From: Spongilla lacustris
Taxonomy: Eukaryota > Porifera > Demospongiae > Spongillida > Spongillidae
NCBI GenBank assembly: GCA_949361645.1
Contig: OX442415.1
Span: forward strand, 3,636,148 to 3,700,147
Direction: 5' to 3'
Length of the DNA: 64,000 nt
Position 1 is the stretch's first letter. Each line of letters opens with the position of its first letter. The translations under genes were made by a program, and so were the position numbers. Shown piece after piece: positions 32,240 to 42,719 of the stretch. The notes below the pieces were generated by a model, which made no database searches, had not been told where the DNA came from, and saw only the letters and a list, made by a program, of their open reading frames with translations.

Positions 32240-33303
32240 ATAGTAGTAACTTATGCTGACCCTGCAATTATATTACCTCTTATGTGTATTTAGTTCCTCT
32301 GTAAGCAGCAATATAGTGAAGATAGTTTTGGAAGATTGCAAAGATAGTCTGTCACAAGACATAAAAGTTCAACTTGAAAAGGTAAAGCAAGAAATGATTG
32401 CATCATATATAAGCAATGCCAGATTGCTTTCTTCTAACCAGACTGTGTTTGCACCAAAAAGGGTACACTGTAGTGCTAGTGATGAGCTAGCTGGAGGTAG
32501 TGTAAATCAAGTGTAAATGCTGAACAATAAAATTGTACATACACCTCAGATGGTTGCTATAGTTACAAAGACCTGCTTCCAAAGTTTCAATCAAAACCTA
32601 TCATGGATGTTAGCCCTATTGAACCTCTGCCTCTTATGTGTACTAATGAGAAAGAAGCAAAGAAACTTAAATTATGGAAGAAGCCCATTCCATTGTATGT
32701 GGATAGGTATAAATGTACCTATTTGTCCCCTTGTACTTATTCATGAAACAATCCAAATATTTCCCAGTGAAAATAACATTTCTTTTGAAGCACTGGTCAA
32801 CATTTGCCATGAGAGTGAGGTTAGCTGTTAACAATTAGGTGTTTGATGTATATATTACCATTGCAACTTTTTTTTAAAGGCCCATCTTCGATAGATTTGC
32901 AAGAGTACAGTGGCATCATTCTTTAAATCAGTCTACATCAGGTTGAGTGAGGAGAAGATTTCTATGGCTTTTCCACTTGTCTGTCAGCATATGAAGTCAC
33001 CTAACTACAGAAGCTTAAGGCACATCCTACATGTGTGGCCTATCAAGGATATTGATGTGGTATGTTGATGTAAAAAACAAAATTGTACAACTAAAATTTG
33101 ATCAATTTTAGGTTGAAGCAGTGAAGTACTTTATGTATGGAATCAGCATTGATGAAGGCAACAAAGGGATACAAGCATTGACCTTCGCCTGGGATGTTCT
33201 TTATCCAGAAGTATGCCGGTTTATGTTATTATTCAAATGTTATCAGCACTATTCCTTTACTTCTATAGCTGATGGCTGCATTAATAAAATTCCTGTATGC
33301 TGA
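32240..33303 (+). pseudogene. Unidentified 3' coding region of the Ginger-like element
   Basis: Open pieces read like protein: KIVLEDCKDSLSQDIKVQLE (32317 on), DVSPIEPLPLMCTNEKEAKK (about 32606 on, in a different frame from its neighbours), and EAVKYFMYGISIDEGNKGIQ (about 33118 on). Frame changes between them suggest decay or missed introns. I do not recognise the domain. It lies downstream of the Ulp1-like part and before the right terminal repeats, so it belongs to the element. Confidence 0.45.
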
Positions 33304-33538
33304 GATGAGCTATGAACAAACAGTTGTGTATTACTTAAACCACATATTGTCATGACCCATTGTCTGCGAGGCACATACATACATATATATATATTGTATG
33401 GCAATCGTTTTTTTGTATGTTGCGTTACAATGTGTATACGCTAGCTTACCGTTGAGAAAGAAGCATCAAATGTGTGTATCGTATCAATTAAAACCTGGTC
33501 GGTATCGATGAATAAATAAAATGCATCAGGAAACTCGG

Positions 33539-33659
33539 TCCCCCCCCCCCCTCCGCCCCCTACCCGGACCAAGATGCCTGGATGTACAAATAATTACCCG
33601 GACCCATATGCCTAGGCATTTGGGTCCGGGGGGGGACCCAGTTGCCTAGGCATTTGGGT

Positions 33660-33696
<37 letters not shown>

Positions 33697-33778
33697 GGAC
33701 CCAGTTGCCTAGGCATATGGGCCCCCCCAGACCCAAAATTGGGGGGGGGGGGGGGGGGGGACCCACATGCCTGTGACA
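33539..33778. repeat. Right terminal and subterminal repeats of the Ginger-like element
   Basis: The inverted counterpart of 28150-28341. It has three TGCCTAGGCA palindromes (about 33609, 33643, 33707), GGACCCA units, a 35-base G run (about 33661-33695) and the terminal ACCCACATGCCTGTGACACC. Confidence 0.85.
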
Positions 33779-34113
33779 CCCACTTGCGCATAAATTATAT
33801 GTGCGATTTAACGAATGCGTGTTCATGATCATTATAAATGAAAGAGGTTGAAACGTTGTGTTGTATGCTACAGATAAGTATATATTTTTACTGCTGTTCT
33901 GAGGTGTTATGAGCTTTGAAACATAATTAAGGTATCTGTAAAGAGGAGTTTCTTCACAATTATTTAGACACGTACCGTAATATTCTAATTATTAACCTAC
34001 TTTCCAGCCGCAAACAACCGTGCAACCAGAGATAATACTAAATAATAATTCAATAGCTAGTTTTATACGGAATGCAAGCTTCACTGGTTTATGTAAACAG
34101 AGATACACAACTT
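33779..34113. other. Upstream region of the beta-helix gene
   Basis: The first 245 bases are AT-rich spacer. From about 34024 the sequence belongs to the duplicated block and is probably the proximal promoter of the gene at 34156. Confidence 0.6.
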
Positions 34114-34121
34114 TATAAATA
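34114..34121 (+). promoter_or_regulatory. TATA-like box
   Basis: TATAAATA lies 35 bases before the ATG of the intact beta-helix gene. That distance implies a very short 5' leader if it is the true TATA box. In copy 1 the aligned position reads TTTAATTTT, so the box is absent there. Confidence 0.5.
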
Positions 34122-34155
34122 GCGGTACGCCGTTAGCTCGCTCAGGGTTGACAAG

Positions 34156-37100
34156 ATGTACCGTGTTATAGGGCTAATGGCAGCAGTGTGTTGGATAGGG
34201 ACGGAGACGTACGGAGCGTACACCACCGTTGTCGTTCCCTCGGGCCCGAACTCTACCCTCGAGAGCTACCTATGTAACGGATCACTGCTGACCAATGGCA
34301 CAACTCTTCAGTTAGGAGTCGGAGAGCACGTGATATCTCCAGGGTCGTTTTGTTTGGTTCGTAACTTAAAGGACATTGCCATAACGGGTGCGGGGAGGGA
34401 TCTGACTGTTGTCCGCTGTGGTGATGGAGGTCGAGGGTTTAGGTTCTCGTTCGTCTGGAATCTGACCCTCGCAAAGATGGCGTTCGTCGATTGCGGACTC
34501 GCCACAACAGTACCCTCTCCGTTTGTTGGAAACATGTCATCTCCAGTCGTCCTGTACATGGACTCCACTTTCGTGACAATTCAGCAGGTGACAATAAACA
34601 ATTTTTGCGGTTTCGGTGTCTTTGGATACGCATTGTACAGCTCCGTCCTATCTGACCTCCAATTTATTAATTGCCTAGGTAACTGCTCAGGAGCGGTGCT
34701 CTATGCCACTTCGGTCACCCCGACTTTCACGGTGCAGGGATGTCTGTTCCAAAATCTGAGCTATTCCGACTCCCTGGTGCTCGGTGCTGGCCTCACTCTT
34801 TGGCAGGTGTACAATTATGTGACCGTACGTGACTGCTTGTTCAACAACCTCGCTTCGCTACTGGGATCCTTAGTCGTGTATGAAGCAGTCGCTACCGTGA
34901 CGAACTGCACCTTTGTATCGCAATTTGGGGGAGCCGTGGGCGCATACTATTCCTATGTGTTCGTTATTAACAGCACCTTTGCCACAAATTTCGCCCCCGT
35001 TGGGGCCGCCATCAAGACAAAGTACAATTACTACCTTTCGATTTCAGGCAGCACATTCGATGGAAATGTGGCAACGCAATGGGGAGGGGCAGTGAGTCTA
35101 TTCGAACCTGCATCAGGCCTATTTTACACTACCATGGAAATCACCAGCTGTTCGTTCACCAACAATACAGCGCAGGTAGGAGGAGCAGTGTTTATATTTC
35201 ACTCTCCTTCTAGTTCCGAAGTGACTATTGATCAATCTGCGTTCTTGTACAACAGCGCGCCCACGGGAGCGGCGATATATGCGGGAGACTTTCGCAATAG
35301 AGATGGATCACGTACCTACGCCCTCGTATTAAGAGATGTCCAGGTCGAGGACAATCGTTGTTTGAGCTGTTCCATAGAGCAAGACGTCATGGGAGCGGCG
35401 GTGTATTACAGTGAATTGAGTGATGTTTACATATATAGCTACAGCGGCAAAGGAAGTAGATTCGTAGGGAATTCACCTCAAGGAGCCATACAAGGGTTAA
35501 GTGGCGGGCTCCATCTATATGGAAATATCATGTTTATAAACAATACTGGAGAAAGTGGAGGAGCCATAGGTCTTCTGAATAATGCACACCTGTATTTTTA
35601 TCCATACTGCAACGTATCATTTGAAGGCAACACAGCTACCACCTATGGCGGTGCTCTGTATATACAGGGAGATCCAAACATACCAGCGTCAATCCTTATA
35701 GAGTGTAGGATGCACTTTGTGGGCCCACAAGAAAACTACTCAATCATCTTCAGTGATAATGCGGCAACCGTGTCTGGACAATCCATTTATGCCACGCCAA
35801 TCTACGACTGCACCTTAAGTATCCCAGCTGGAGTAAACAATAGTGCCTTGTATAACAGCCAACCTTCAGCGTACTACGATCACATTTTTAGTTTCACATC
35901 TGCACATAATAATACTTCAAGCATTCAAATACTCTCGTTTCCAGCAGAAGTTCTTTTGTGCGGATGTGACAAAGGCACAAACTGTGACCTCAGTAACGGG
36001 TACAAGATTTCCACCACCCCTGGCAGAACTATTCGTTTTAGTGCCACCTCCATTGACCATGAAAATCACACCTCCCCCGCTGTCATAACAACAAATGTTC
36101 CACCTAACAGCCAGGGCATCAGCCTTGCACCCCAGCAGAATGTTCAGTGGATAGGGAAAATGTGTGATGTGATAGAATACGAAATCTATGGACAGGAGAA
36201 TGTTACAATCAACCTTCAGCTCACCACGTACATGGGTGCTGTCCCTACCATCGTGCAGGTCACCATCAGACCATGCGACCCTGGCTTTGTACTTGCAAAT
36301 GACTCAACAACAGGCCTAATGCAGTGCACTTGTTCGTCTTTTCTCGTAGAATCAAATGTTGGTTGCAATATAGCCAGTGGAACGGTGACCAGAAAGGGCA
36401 ATAAGTGGATAGGTGTGTACAATAATGGGACCAGGAACCTTTCTGCTTTAGCTTACACATGTCCACTGGACTATTGTAAGTCCAACTTTACGCAGATCTC
36501 CTTGGCGTCACCTAATGATTTATGTGACAAGAATCGTCAAGGACTCATGTGTGGTCACTGCCCTGCAAACTTCAGTGTGGTGTTTGGGTCATCAGAATGT
36601 CAGCTGTGTTCGGACATTTGGCTCTTCACCATCCTCCTGTATGCTGTGCTGGGTATTGTGCTGGTGACAGTCCTCTTTATGCTCAACCTGACGGTCACCC
36701 AGGGAACCATATATGGATTGATCTTCTATGCCAATATCATTCAAGTCAACACTTCTGTTTTCTTTAACCAACCATCTTTAAAGCCACTGCAAATTGTTGT
36801 ATCATTTCTCAACCTTGACTTAGGCTTCCCTTTGTGTTTCTATGATGGTATGGACGATGCTGCAAAGGCGGGCCTTCAGTTTGTGTTCCCAGCCTACCTT
36901 CTTACTCTTACCATCACTGTAGTTACAGTCTGTCACTACTGTCTCCGTGAGTCTACTGGGCCAAACATTACCCATCACTGTCTTAACAGAACCAGCCACT
37001 TTATTGGAAAACGTGCTGTGAGTGTTCTGGCCACTCTTGTCTACCTTTCATACTCCAAAGTGCTGAGAACTGTAATTGAAATTCTTACCTACGCTACGAT

Positions 37101-37887
37101 CCAAGTTGATGGCGGCACTCATTTTCGAGTGTGGTTTTATGATGGAACTGCTCGCTATCTTGAAGGGCGTCATCTCATATTGTTCATTATTGCCATAGCA
37201 TCAAGCACATTCTTTCTCGTTCCGTATACACTTGCCCTTACCCTAATTCCTATAATTGATAGGTACAGTGACCACAGCAAGCTCTTACACTGGCTCAACC
37301 AGAAAGCCAACCTTCTCAAGCCCATGAACGATGCCTACTATGCTACCTACAAGGGGGCATGGCAATGTTGGTTGGGGGTGCGGCTTTGGCTTTTGATATT
37401 CCTGTACACTCCAACTCCATTTTATAGCTCAGATAGTCCATCTTTACTCATGTACATCCATGGAATCATTCTGGTGGCCTTTCTTTTTATCCAGGCTCAC
37501 ATCAAGCCATTTGGAGAGCTGTACAATGCAGGCAACAAGCCAAAATGGATCTGTGCTGGTATCTACAACTGGATAGACTCATTTTACATCTTCAACTATA
37601 TTGTTTTGGCCTTCACTGTCTCCTATCTAATATCAAACGATGCCTATAATAATAACCATATTGCTGCCACTGTTGGATCTCTGGTTGGCCTGTCTGTAGC
37701 CATGATTTTTGCCACTATTGTTTTCCACATCATCGCAGTCTTGTGTACGTATAGTACAAGAGAAGCCGTCAAGGCAGCTGATGATGCAGGCAATGAGGTT
37801 GAGCTTGAAAAACCATCACTCTCTGATGTGTCTTATATGATAGTGACCGAGAATGACCTTCGAGAACCTCTCATGGAAGATCTGTGA
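34156..37887 (+). CDS. Signal peptide-beta-helix-Cys-rich-multi-TM surface protein
   Basis: A 1243-residue protein in one exon. Residues 1-21 are a signal peptide (MYRVIGLMAAVCWIG...). About 25-600 form a parallel beta-helix of the pectin-lyase-like or chlamydial Pmp-like kind, with repeated GGA[VIL] turns (GGAVSLF, VGGAVFIF, SGGAIGL, YGGALYI) and FxxN-type strands, and many N-glycosylation sequons. About 600-815 are cysteine-rich and end in CDKNRQGLMCGHCPANFSV. From about 818 there are eight or nine hydrophobic segments, the first IWLFTILLYAVLGIVLVTVL, the last VGLSVAMIFATIVFHIIAVL. The tail of about 45 residues carries a YMIV tyrosine-type sorting motif and acidic LREPLMEDL. It should sit in the plasma membrane with a large sugar- or ligand-binding ectodomain. 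The ligand and signalling role are unknown. The start fits the signal peptide and the aligned copy 1. Confidence 0.93.
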   Translation: MYRVIGLMAAVCWIGTETYGAYTTVVVPSGPNSTLESYLCNGSLLTNGTTLQLGVGEHVISPGSFCLVRNLKDIAITGAGRDLTVVRCGDGGRGFRFSFVWNLTLAKMAFVDCGLATTVPSPFVGNMSSPVVLYMDSTFVTIQQVTINNFCGFGVFGYALYSSVLSDLQFINCLGNCSGAVLYATSVTPTFTVQGCLFQNLSYSDSLVLGAGLTLWQVYNYVTVRDCLFNNLASLLGSLVVYEAVATVTNCTFVSQFGGAVGAYYSYVFVINSTFATNFAPVGAAIKTKYNYYLSISGSTFDGNVATQWGGAVSLFEPASGLFYTTMEITSCSFTNNTAQVGGAVFIFHSPSSSEVTIDQSAFLYNSAPTGAAIYAGDFRNRDGSRTYALVLRDVQVEDNRCLSCSIEQDVMGAAVYYSELSDVYIYSYSGKGSRFVGNSPQGAIQGLSGGLHLYGNIMFINNTGESGGAIGLLNNAHLYFYPYCNVSFEGNTATTYGGALYIQGDPNIPASILIECRMHFVGPQENYSIIFSDNAATVSGQSIYATPIYDCTLSIPAGVNNSALYNSQPSAYYDHIFSFTSAHNNTSSIQILSFPAEVLLCGCDKGTNCDLSNGYKISTTPGRTIRFSATSIDHENHTSPAVITTNVPPNSQGISLAPQQNVQWIGKMCDVIEYEIYGQENVTINLQLTTYMGAVPTIVQVTIRPCDPGFVLANDSTTGLMQCTCSSFLVESNVGCNIASGTVTRKGNKWIGVYNNGTRNLSALAYTCPLDYCKSNFTQISLASPNDLCDKNRQGLMCGHCPANFSVVFGSSECQLCSDIWLFTILLYAVLGIVLVTVLFMLNLTVTQGTIYGLIFYANIIQVNTSVFFNQPSLKPLQIVVSFLNLDLGFPLCFYDGMDDAAKAGLQFVFPAYLLTLTITVVTVCHYCLRESTGPNITHHCLNRTSHFIGKRAVSVLATLVYLSYSKVLRTVIEILTYATIQVDGGTHFRVWFYDGTARYLEGRHLILFIIAIASSTFFLVPYTLALTLIPIIDRYSDHSKLLHWLNQKANLLKPMNDAYYATYKGAWQCWLGVRLWLLIFLYTPTPFYSSDSPSLLMYIHGIILVAFLFIQAHIKPFGELYNAGNKPKWICAGIYNWIDSFYIFNYIVLAFTVSYLISNDAYNNNHIAATVGSLVGLSVAMIFATIVFHIIAVLCTYSTREAVKAADDAGNEVELEKPSLSDVSYMIVTENDLREPLMEDL

Positions 37888-38014
37888 CATTAACGTATAT
37901 ACATGAATGTAGGCCTGTGATTTAACTATAAAACCCTTCTTCGTGTGGACATGCATGCGTGTCTATATATGTGCATGTAATGACTAAATGTGTGACTTTT
38001 GAAATTGACTGAAT

Positions 38015-38780
38015 ATACAGTGCATGAACTTTTAAGACAGTATTCTACAGTGATGCATAAATGTTGCGTTGTATAGGGAGAGGAGGGAGAAGATATCGAT
38101 GATATGGATGATTTGTACAGTTGGATTTTTTGGGTGAGATACATTTACGTGATGTATACTACAAACTATACACACCTCCATAAAGGGCCATAACCGCCGT
38201 GCATTGCGCATGCCGATGTGTAAGCATCAATTGCAAGGACAGGTGTGATTGTGTGCAATCGACATTCTTGCACCGCATACTCAGCACGAATGCTACAACT
38301 CATGTTCAATGCAATATCATTTATGCAGCCCATTTCAGACCTGATATGCACGTAATAGCAAACTTTACTCCAGATCTGTCCATTTATACATATACAGCCA
38401 AGCGCCACTGCAAAAGGGAAAATACTTCCTTAAAATGCATGATGCACTCAGGGATAATAGGTCGATACATCTTTTTTGTATACTCACTGAAATTCACTGT
38501 ACGTGAACTGTTAAGATGGTGTTCTACATCCATTGATGCATTAAATTATAAATGTACATTAATCAATGTTACGTTGCATAAGGAGAGGAGGGAGTAGGTG
38601 GGAGTTGGATTTTTCAATGAGATATATTTACGTTACGTACTACTACCGATGCTGAATCAACTTCGTACAGCATTACAGACAGGCTCAGCTGTGATAGCAC
38701 GACTTCTGATATAGACATTCTTGCACCGCACACTCAGCATCAGTAGACAACTCAATGCAATTTTTAATAGCACATTTCAG
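38015..38780. repeat. Diverged tandem duplication (~490 bp unit)
   Basis: The stretch from about 38035 (TATTCTACAGTGATGCATAA ... GGAGAGGAGGGAG ... ACATTTACGTGATGTA ... ACATTCTTGCACCGCA) recurs in the same order from about 38515 (TGTTCTACATCCATTGATGC ... GGAGAGGAGGGAG ... ATATTTACGTTACGTA ... ACATTCTTGCACCGCA). The copies are clearly diverged. The first copy overlaps the end of the duplicated gene block. No gene is seen. Confidence 0.7.
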
Positions 38781-38947
38781 ATCAGGAAAGTGGATATCAC
38801 GCACGAGTAATACATACTACATAATCCAACTAGAGCATTGGAAATTTGGAACTGACAAATTCACTGAGTGCGCTTTTATAAATCATTCAGTGAACGAAGG
38901 ACATTTCGTAAACATTATCGCATCTAATGTATGACAAACACTACGTA

Positions 38948-39564
38948 CAGAGGGTCTGGGAAACAACTCGCGAATAACGTGGCGCAGGAATTCGTGCGCC
39001 CAATCTAATTGCACTATTATCGTGACGTACGTGTATAAGTGCTACTGATATGTACATTCCAAGCATTAATAATTACTACTCAATCAGCAAGTTAAAACCA
39101 CTCCCACCAATCAATTGTCACAAACGATTTAGTACTTACTCTCGCAGGAATTCGTGCGCCCTATCTAATTGCACCGTTATCGTGATGTACATGTATAAGT
39201 GCTACATGAACATTCCAAACAGTAATTATTAGTACTCATGATCCGGGTCCGCACTGAGTTGTCGCGCGACTACCTGCGCATGCGTGTATGTGTAATGTGC
39301 GAAACAGGAGGTGTTCTGAATAGACCCATAAACCCTTTGAGGAGGATGAATACTAATTCCTCGACTGAACTTCCTGTCATAATACTGCACCCGTGGGAAA
39401 GGGTGTGGTTGAGAAACCGTATAGATTGTCAGTTGCGTAGCAACGTGGGCCATTAACCACAATAGCTATCCACTCTCACTTAAGTATAGTACTCATATTA
39501 ACACATAGGACTAAATATATTCCCTTACGGAATAACCATTCGCGACTTGTTTCCCAGACCCCTG
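38948..39564. mobile_element. 617-bp MITE with ~30-bp TIRs
   Basis: CAGAGGGTCTGGGAAACAAC at the left is mirrored by GTTTCCCAGACCCCTG at the right, and the match extends through TCGCGAAT. TACGTA flanks both sides (38942-38947 and 39565-39570). Because TACGTA is its own complement, the true duplication length is ambiguous. Inside, about 85 bases (GCAGGAATTCGTGCGCCC ... TGTATAAGTGCTAC) occur twice, from about 38984 and 39144. No coding capacity is seen. The terminus looks hAT-like. Confidence 0.8.
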
Positions 39565-39570
39565 TACGTA

Positions 39571-40500
39571 GTATTATACATTATGCGATAGATAATGCTT
39601 ACGTGCAGTTGAGTATGGGTACGAAACTAGGGCAGTCGCCCCTGCGTCGATCGATCGACAGAAGCTGTAATTGCAAAAGAAAATGTTTGAGAATGTTAGC
39701 GTTATTACAAGGATTGCGGACTTGGATGATGATCTCACTAGAGGCAGGCGCACAGTAAAATAGATTTCAGCAGTGAAGTGGTTAAAACTACCGGCTCTAC
39801 ATTTATAAACATGTTGCCTAGAAGGTATATATGGGCTGAAAACCATAAAACTCCCTTGAACTGTCGTCCATTGAAAAGAATTTTTAACGCCATACTTTGC
39901 AAGGTACGACAGTAGACGGAATTTGTGTGTTTTTTTAATCACATGCATGTCAATTACATGTACAGGGTATACATGCATGTATACGTACTCTAAAGTGTAA
40001 AAAGTTACAGCGATTGATAGCATACTTAGAAGTCCCATAATTCAATAATGCGGTCAGAGTTAATTGTGTAATCAGGGTTTGCCGACCGCGCCGGGGTCGG
40101 GCCTGCACGTGACCGGTCTGCCTGCCATGTCGGACATGTACAGTACGCATCATTAATTTGAATGTTGGCTTCAGACTCATGAATCCACTCCACTTTTTTA
40201 TTAGCTGTGGTTCCTCGATCCAATTTCGTAACTAATCGACAGGTTCAATTCGAATTTGAAAACAAAGCACAATCTCTACATCCGTTGTCTGGTCGCATTT
40301 CAAGGTGTGCCTGGCAGACTCTAATTGATGTATGGACCACTAGACAACTTGACTGTACCACGGTCATCGGTTTTCCAACACTGTTTTTAATAAGCTTTTC
40401 TTTTAAAAAGTACATGTCCTTGTTCATCTGCTTACATTTCAAAGTATTGATGTCTATTTGGACATTCTGTGTGCTAAGCATAAATTATTTATTCAAACTT
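39571..40500. other. No recognised gene
   Basis: Long minus-strand frames here (for example 39574-40038) have poor protein character. A second frame at 40026-40223 (-) includes VEWIHESEANIQINDAYCTC and could belong to the same gene as the exon at 40503-40656, but I cannot support the junctions. Confidence 0.35.
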
Positions 40501-40502
40501 AC

Positions 40503-40656
40503 CATAAAATTTGCCTTCCATAGATTCGTGGTTTTGTAATGCTGCTTTAATGTGAGGCAATACATCCTCAGGCATCGTGGGTAGGTACGCATTCTGTGTG
40601 ATGCCACAATAGCCAGCATGCACATTGGTAATTGATTCATCAACTAACCACCAAAA
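40503..40656 (-). CDS. Unidentified internal exon candidate
   Basis: On the minus strand an acceptor GATTCTGCAG leads to an open 154-base exon reading FWWLVDESITNVHAGYCGIT, then YLPTMPEDVLPHIKAALQ and MEGKFYG. It ends at a perfect donor GTAAGTTTG. Both splice signals and the composition are good. I do not recognise the family, and neighbouring exons are not certain. Confidence 0.45.
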
Positions 40657-41417
40657 CTGCAGAATCAGTTAGCATTTTTACAATTGGCCTGCTGGACATT
40701 ACTGCAGCTGTATGCACCATAATAACAGACAGGAGTCCATTTTGAGAGGAGATACACTGCCTAACAAGAAGACTACCTTGTGTGCTCATAACTTGAGCTG
40801 ATATCTAGCCATGCAGCACAGCTATTTTATGATTTCATAAAGGAAAACATTTACGCTGAAATGGACATAAAGCTATAATTCTTATGAACAATATGTTTTT
40901 AACAGGGTGGCAGAGAATTTTGAATCAATAGCTGCTATAAACTTGTCTAGCAGCAGAACGTTACGGAACTTGTTCTCATGCTTTTAATGTTCTGTTCAAC
41001 AGCAGTTGCTAATTTCAATATCTCCATTGACAAATGCTTCAAATAATATCACCGTAACACCTCTTGTTATTGGTGTGACAATTGTGCAGGGATGACAAAC
41101 AAACTCACTGGTCAAATTGTGATTAGTTTTACTAAATATGATAAGGTATATCAGCAAGATAGCACATAACATGATGATGTTTGACATCATGCTGTCTGCA
41201 CAGAACTATTCGAACTATTCATGTGTGAATTATCATGCAGAAAGGTGAGTGATATAGAGTGGGACCAATAGATACAAATGGGAAAAATAGGATGCAATAT
41301 AGGGCATGTGATGTTGCAATTGTAATACTGTGCCAATCCATGTACATATAGGTGGTGAGGACAACTGGACTACTGATAGATGTGTTTATATACATGTATG
41401 TGTGTCAGAGCAGTCAG
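40657..41417. other. No recognised gene
   Basis: Apart from GGEDNWTTDRCV-like reading near 41352-41390, which resembles the end of a GAIN domain (GGW...GC), nothing could be supported. That piece probably belongs to the receptor remnant that follows. Confidence 0.35.
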
Positions 41418-42251
41418 GTTGCTTCTAATATTGAGTGCCAATGCTTCCACTTGATCAACTTTGCCATTCTTGCATATGGTAATGAAATGAAAGTGTGCAA
41501 CATAACCATTGCTATATCAATACAGAGGACATACATCTATTGCTCTATCTACACATAGGACATATCAAGTAGGATCCAGCCCAACCAGCCTCTGGATGAG
41601 GGTGTTCAGCATGCATTGGAGGTCATCTCCTACATTGGTGTGGCACTGTCGACATCCTTGTTTGGCCTGCTGATAAGTAAAGGACTAATTAGATGTATCT
41701 GCCGTTGTAAGATGTAATCTGCATAATGGTAGATGTTGTAATGTACATGTGTATTCTCTATGGTGAAATTCTTATTATGCATGTCAGTATGGCCTTATTG
41801 GTTCTATGTATTGTACTAATATTCCTGCCATGTGCCCCTTGTATGTAATTTAAATTTAGTAACATTATAGTGATACTTGTCACATACATAATGGATATCA
41901 AGTAAGTATGGATGTACGTACAATTTAATATTATTATTTAGTTGGGCTGTGATGTAATGGTTGCTGGTGTATAAACGTTTCATTTATAGCATTTCTTATT
42001 TAAAACAACTCTGAAAATGTTTAGAAAGCTGAGGCTGAAGGATATGTTTCCAAGTTCCATATTCAGTTATGTAGTGCCCTCATTGGCATGCTGTTGGTGT
42101 TTGTGGTTGGGATCGATAAGACAGAAAACTTTGGAGGCTGTGTGACTGTGTCTGTGCTGATCCACTACTTCACTTGGGTGGCTGTGATGTGGATGGGGGC
42201 GGAGGCTGGGCTCATGTTCCAGAAAATTGCGATTGTGTTTGTCCAAGTCAG
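41418..42251 (+). pseudogene. Adhesion-GPCR remnant (GPS, TM1-TM3)
   Basis: The first exon piece reads VASNIECQCFHLINFAILAY, the GPS signature C-x-C-x-HL-x-x-FA(I/V)L of the GAIN domain. It ends at a possible donor after MK (41491). The next exon (41559 on) reads DISSRIQPNQPLDEGVQHAL then EVISYIGVALSTSLFGLLI, the start of TM1. A third (42025-42251) reads FHIQLCSALIGMLLVFVVGI and GGCVTVSVLIHYFTWVAVMW, the TM2-TM3 block with its conserved Cys, ending at AG|GTAGTA. The phase between exons 2 and 3 does not fit cleanly and TM4-TM7 are not found before the transposon at 43046, so I call it a remnant. If part of a live gene, its product would be a surface receptor cleaved at the GPS. The usual threonine/serine after HL is Ile here, which would block cleavage. 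Confidence 0.6.
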
Positions 42252-42719
42252 GTAGTACCCTACAAAGTCAGCAATGGAATTTGTCTCTAGAGCGCTATGT
42301 AGCAGACTTTGTATTTTGGTATCTTTGCATCCAATGTTTTATTTTAAATCAGCTAAAGATTTTTGTAAATGCCACCCTTCGGACTATTGGATTAAACTTG
42401 GAAATGATATGTGCAGCTTTAAAAAGCTGAGAAATGCTCGTAGTCATATACAACTGTCCTTAGTACAACTTTGCTTTATCACTTCAAGTAGGTGTCAAAA
42501 TGATGTCATCAATGGGGGTTCAGAGTCTAGTGCAAAATTTTGGTGTTTCTTACCTTACTCCCTATTGAGATTACAAGGTTCATTCCGTCTGTTCAATCAA
42601 ACAGCATTACAAGCGCAGCTCTTGAACTTGCAGTTGGCACACGAAGTGTTTCAGGTTTTGTTTCATTTAGTCATTGAGAATGTATGATGATTGATATGCA
42701 CTTACAGCAAATGGATTCT

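Larger units (their letters stand above)
28150..33778 (+). mobile_element. Ginger-like DNA transposon (~5.6 kb)
   Basis: The left end GGTGTCACAGGCATGTGGGT is mirrored at the right by ACCCACATGCCTGTGACACC. Both termini are built of repeats of the form GGACCCA-n-TGCCTAGGCA, interrupted by C or G runs. Inside, all on the plus strand, are integrase, GPY/F-like, OTU-protease-like and Ulp1-like regions in short exons. A gypsy-like integrase in a TIR-bounded element is the definition of Ginger transposons, and added cysteine proteases are, as I recall, reported for them. No target duplication is clear at the edges. Frameshifts and an internal inversion show that this copy is dead. Confidence 0.8.
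34024..38180 (+). repeat. Segmental duplication, copy 2
   Basis: The counterpart of 697-7857. It holds the intact gene plus about 130 upstream and 290 downstream bases that align with copy 1. Confidence 0.85.

Noticed and set aside
28150..33778. Gypsy-type LTR element
   Set aside because: Integrase resembles gypsy, but there is no reverse transcriptase or gag, and the termini are inverted repeats, which fits Ginger-like DNA transposons.
39574..40038. 154-codon minus-strand frame
   Set aside because: Composition is biased to AT-rich codons, there is no domain, and the plus-strand content is unique non-coding sequence.
42274..42687. 137-codon frame after the adhesion-GPCR exons
   Set aside because: It has no membrane segments where TM4 is expected, no homology that I recognise, and overlaps the GPCR exon donor region in sense. 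Probably chance.
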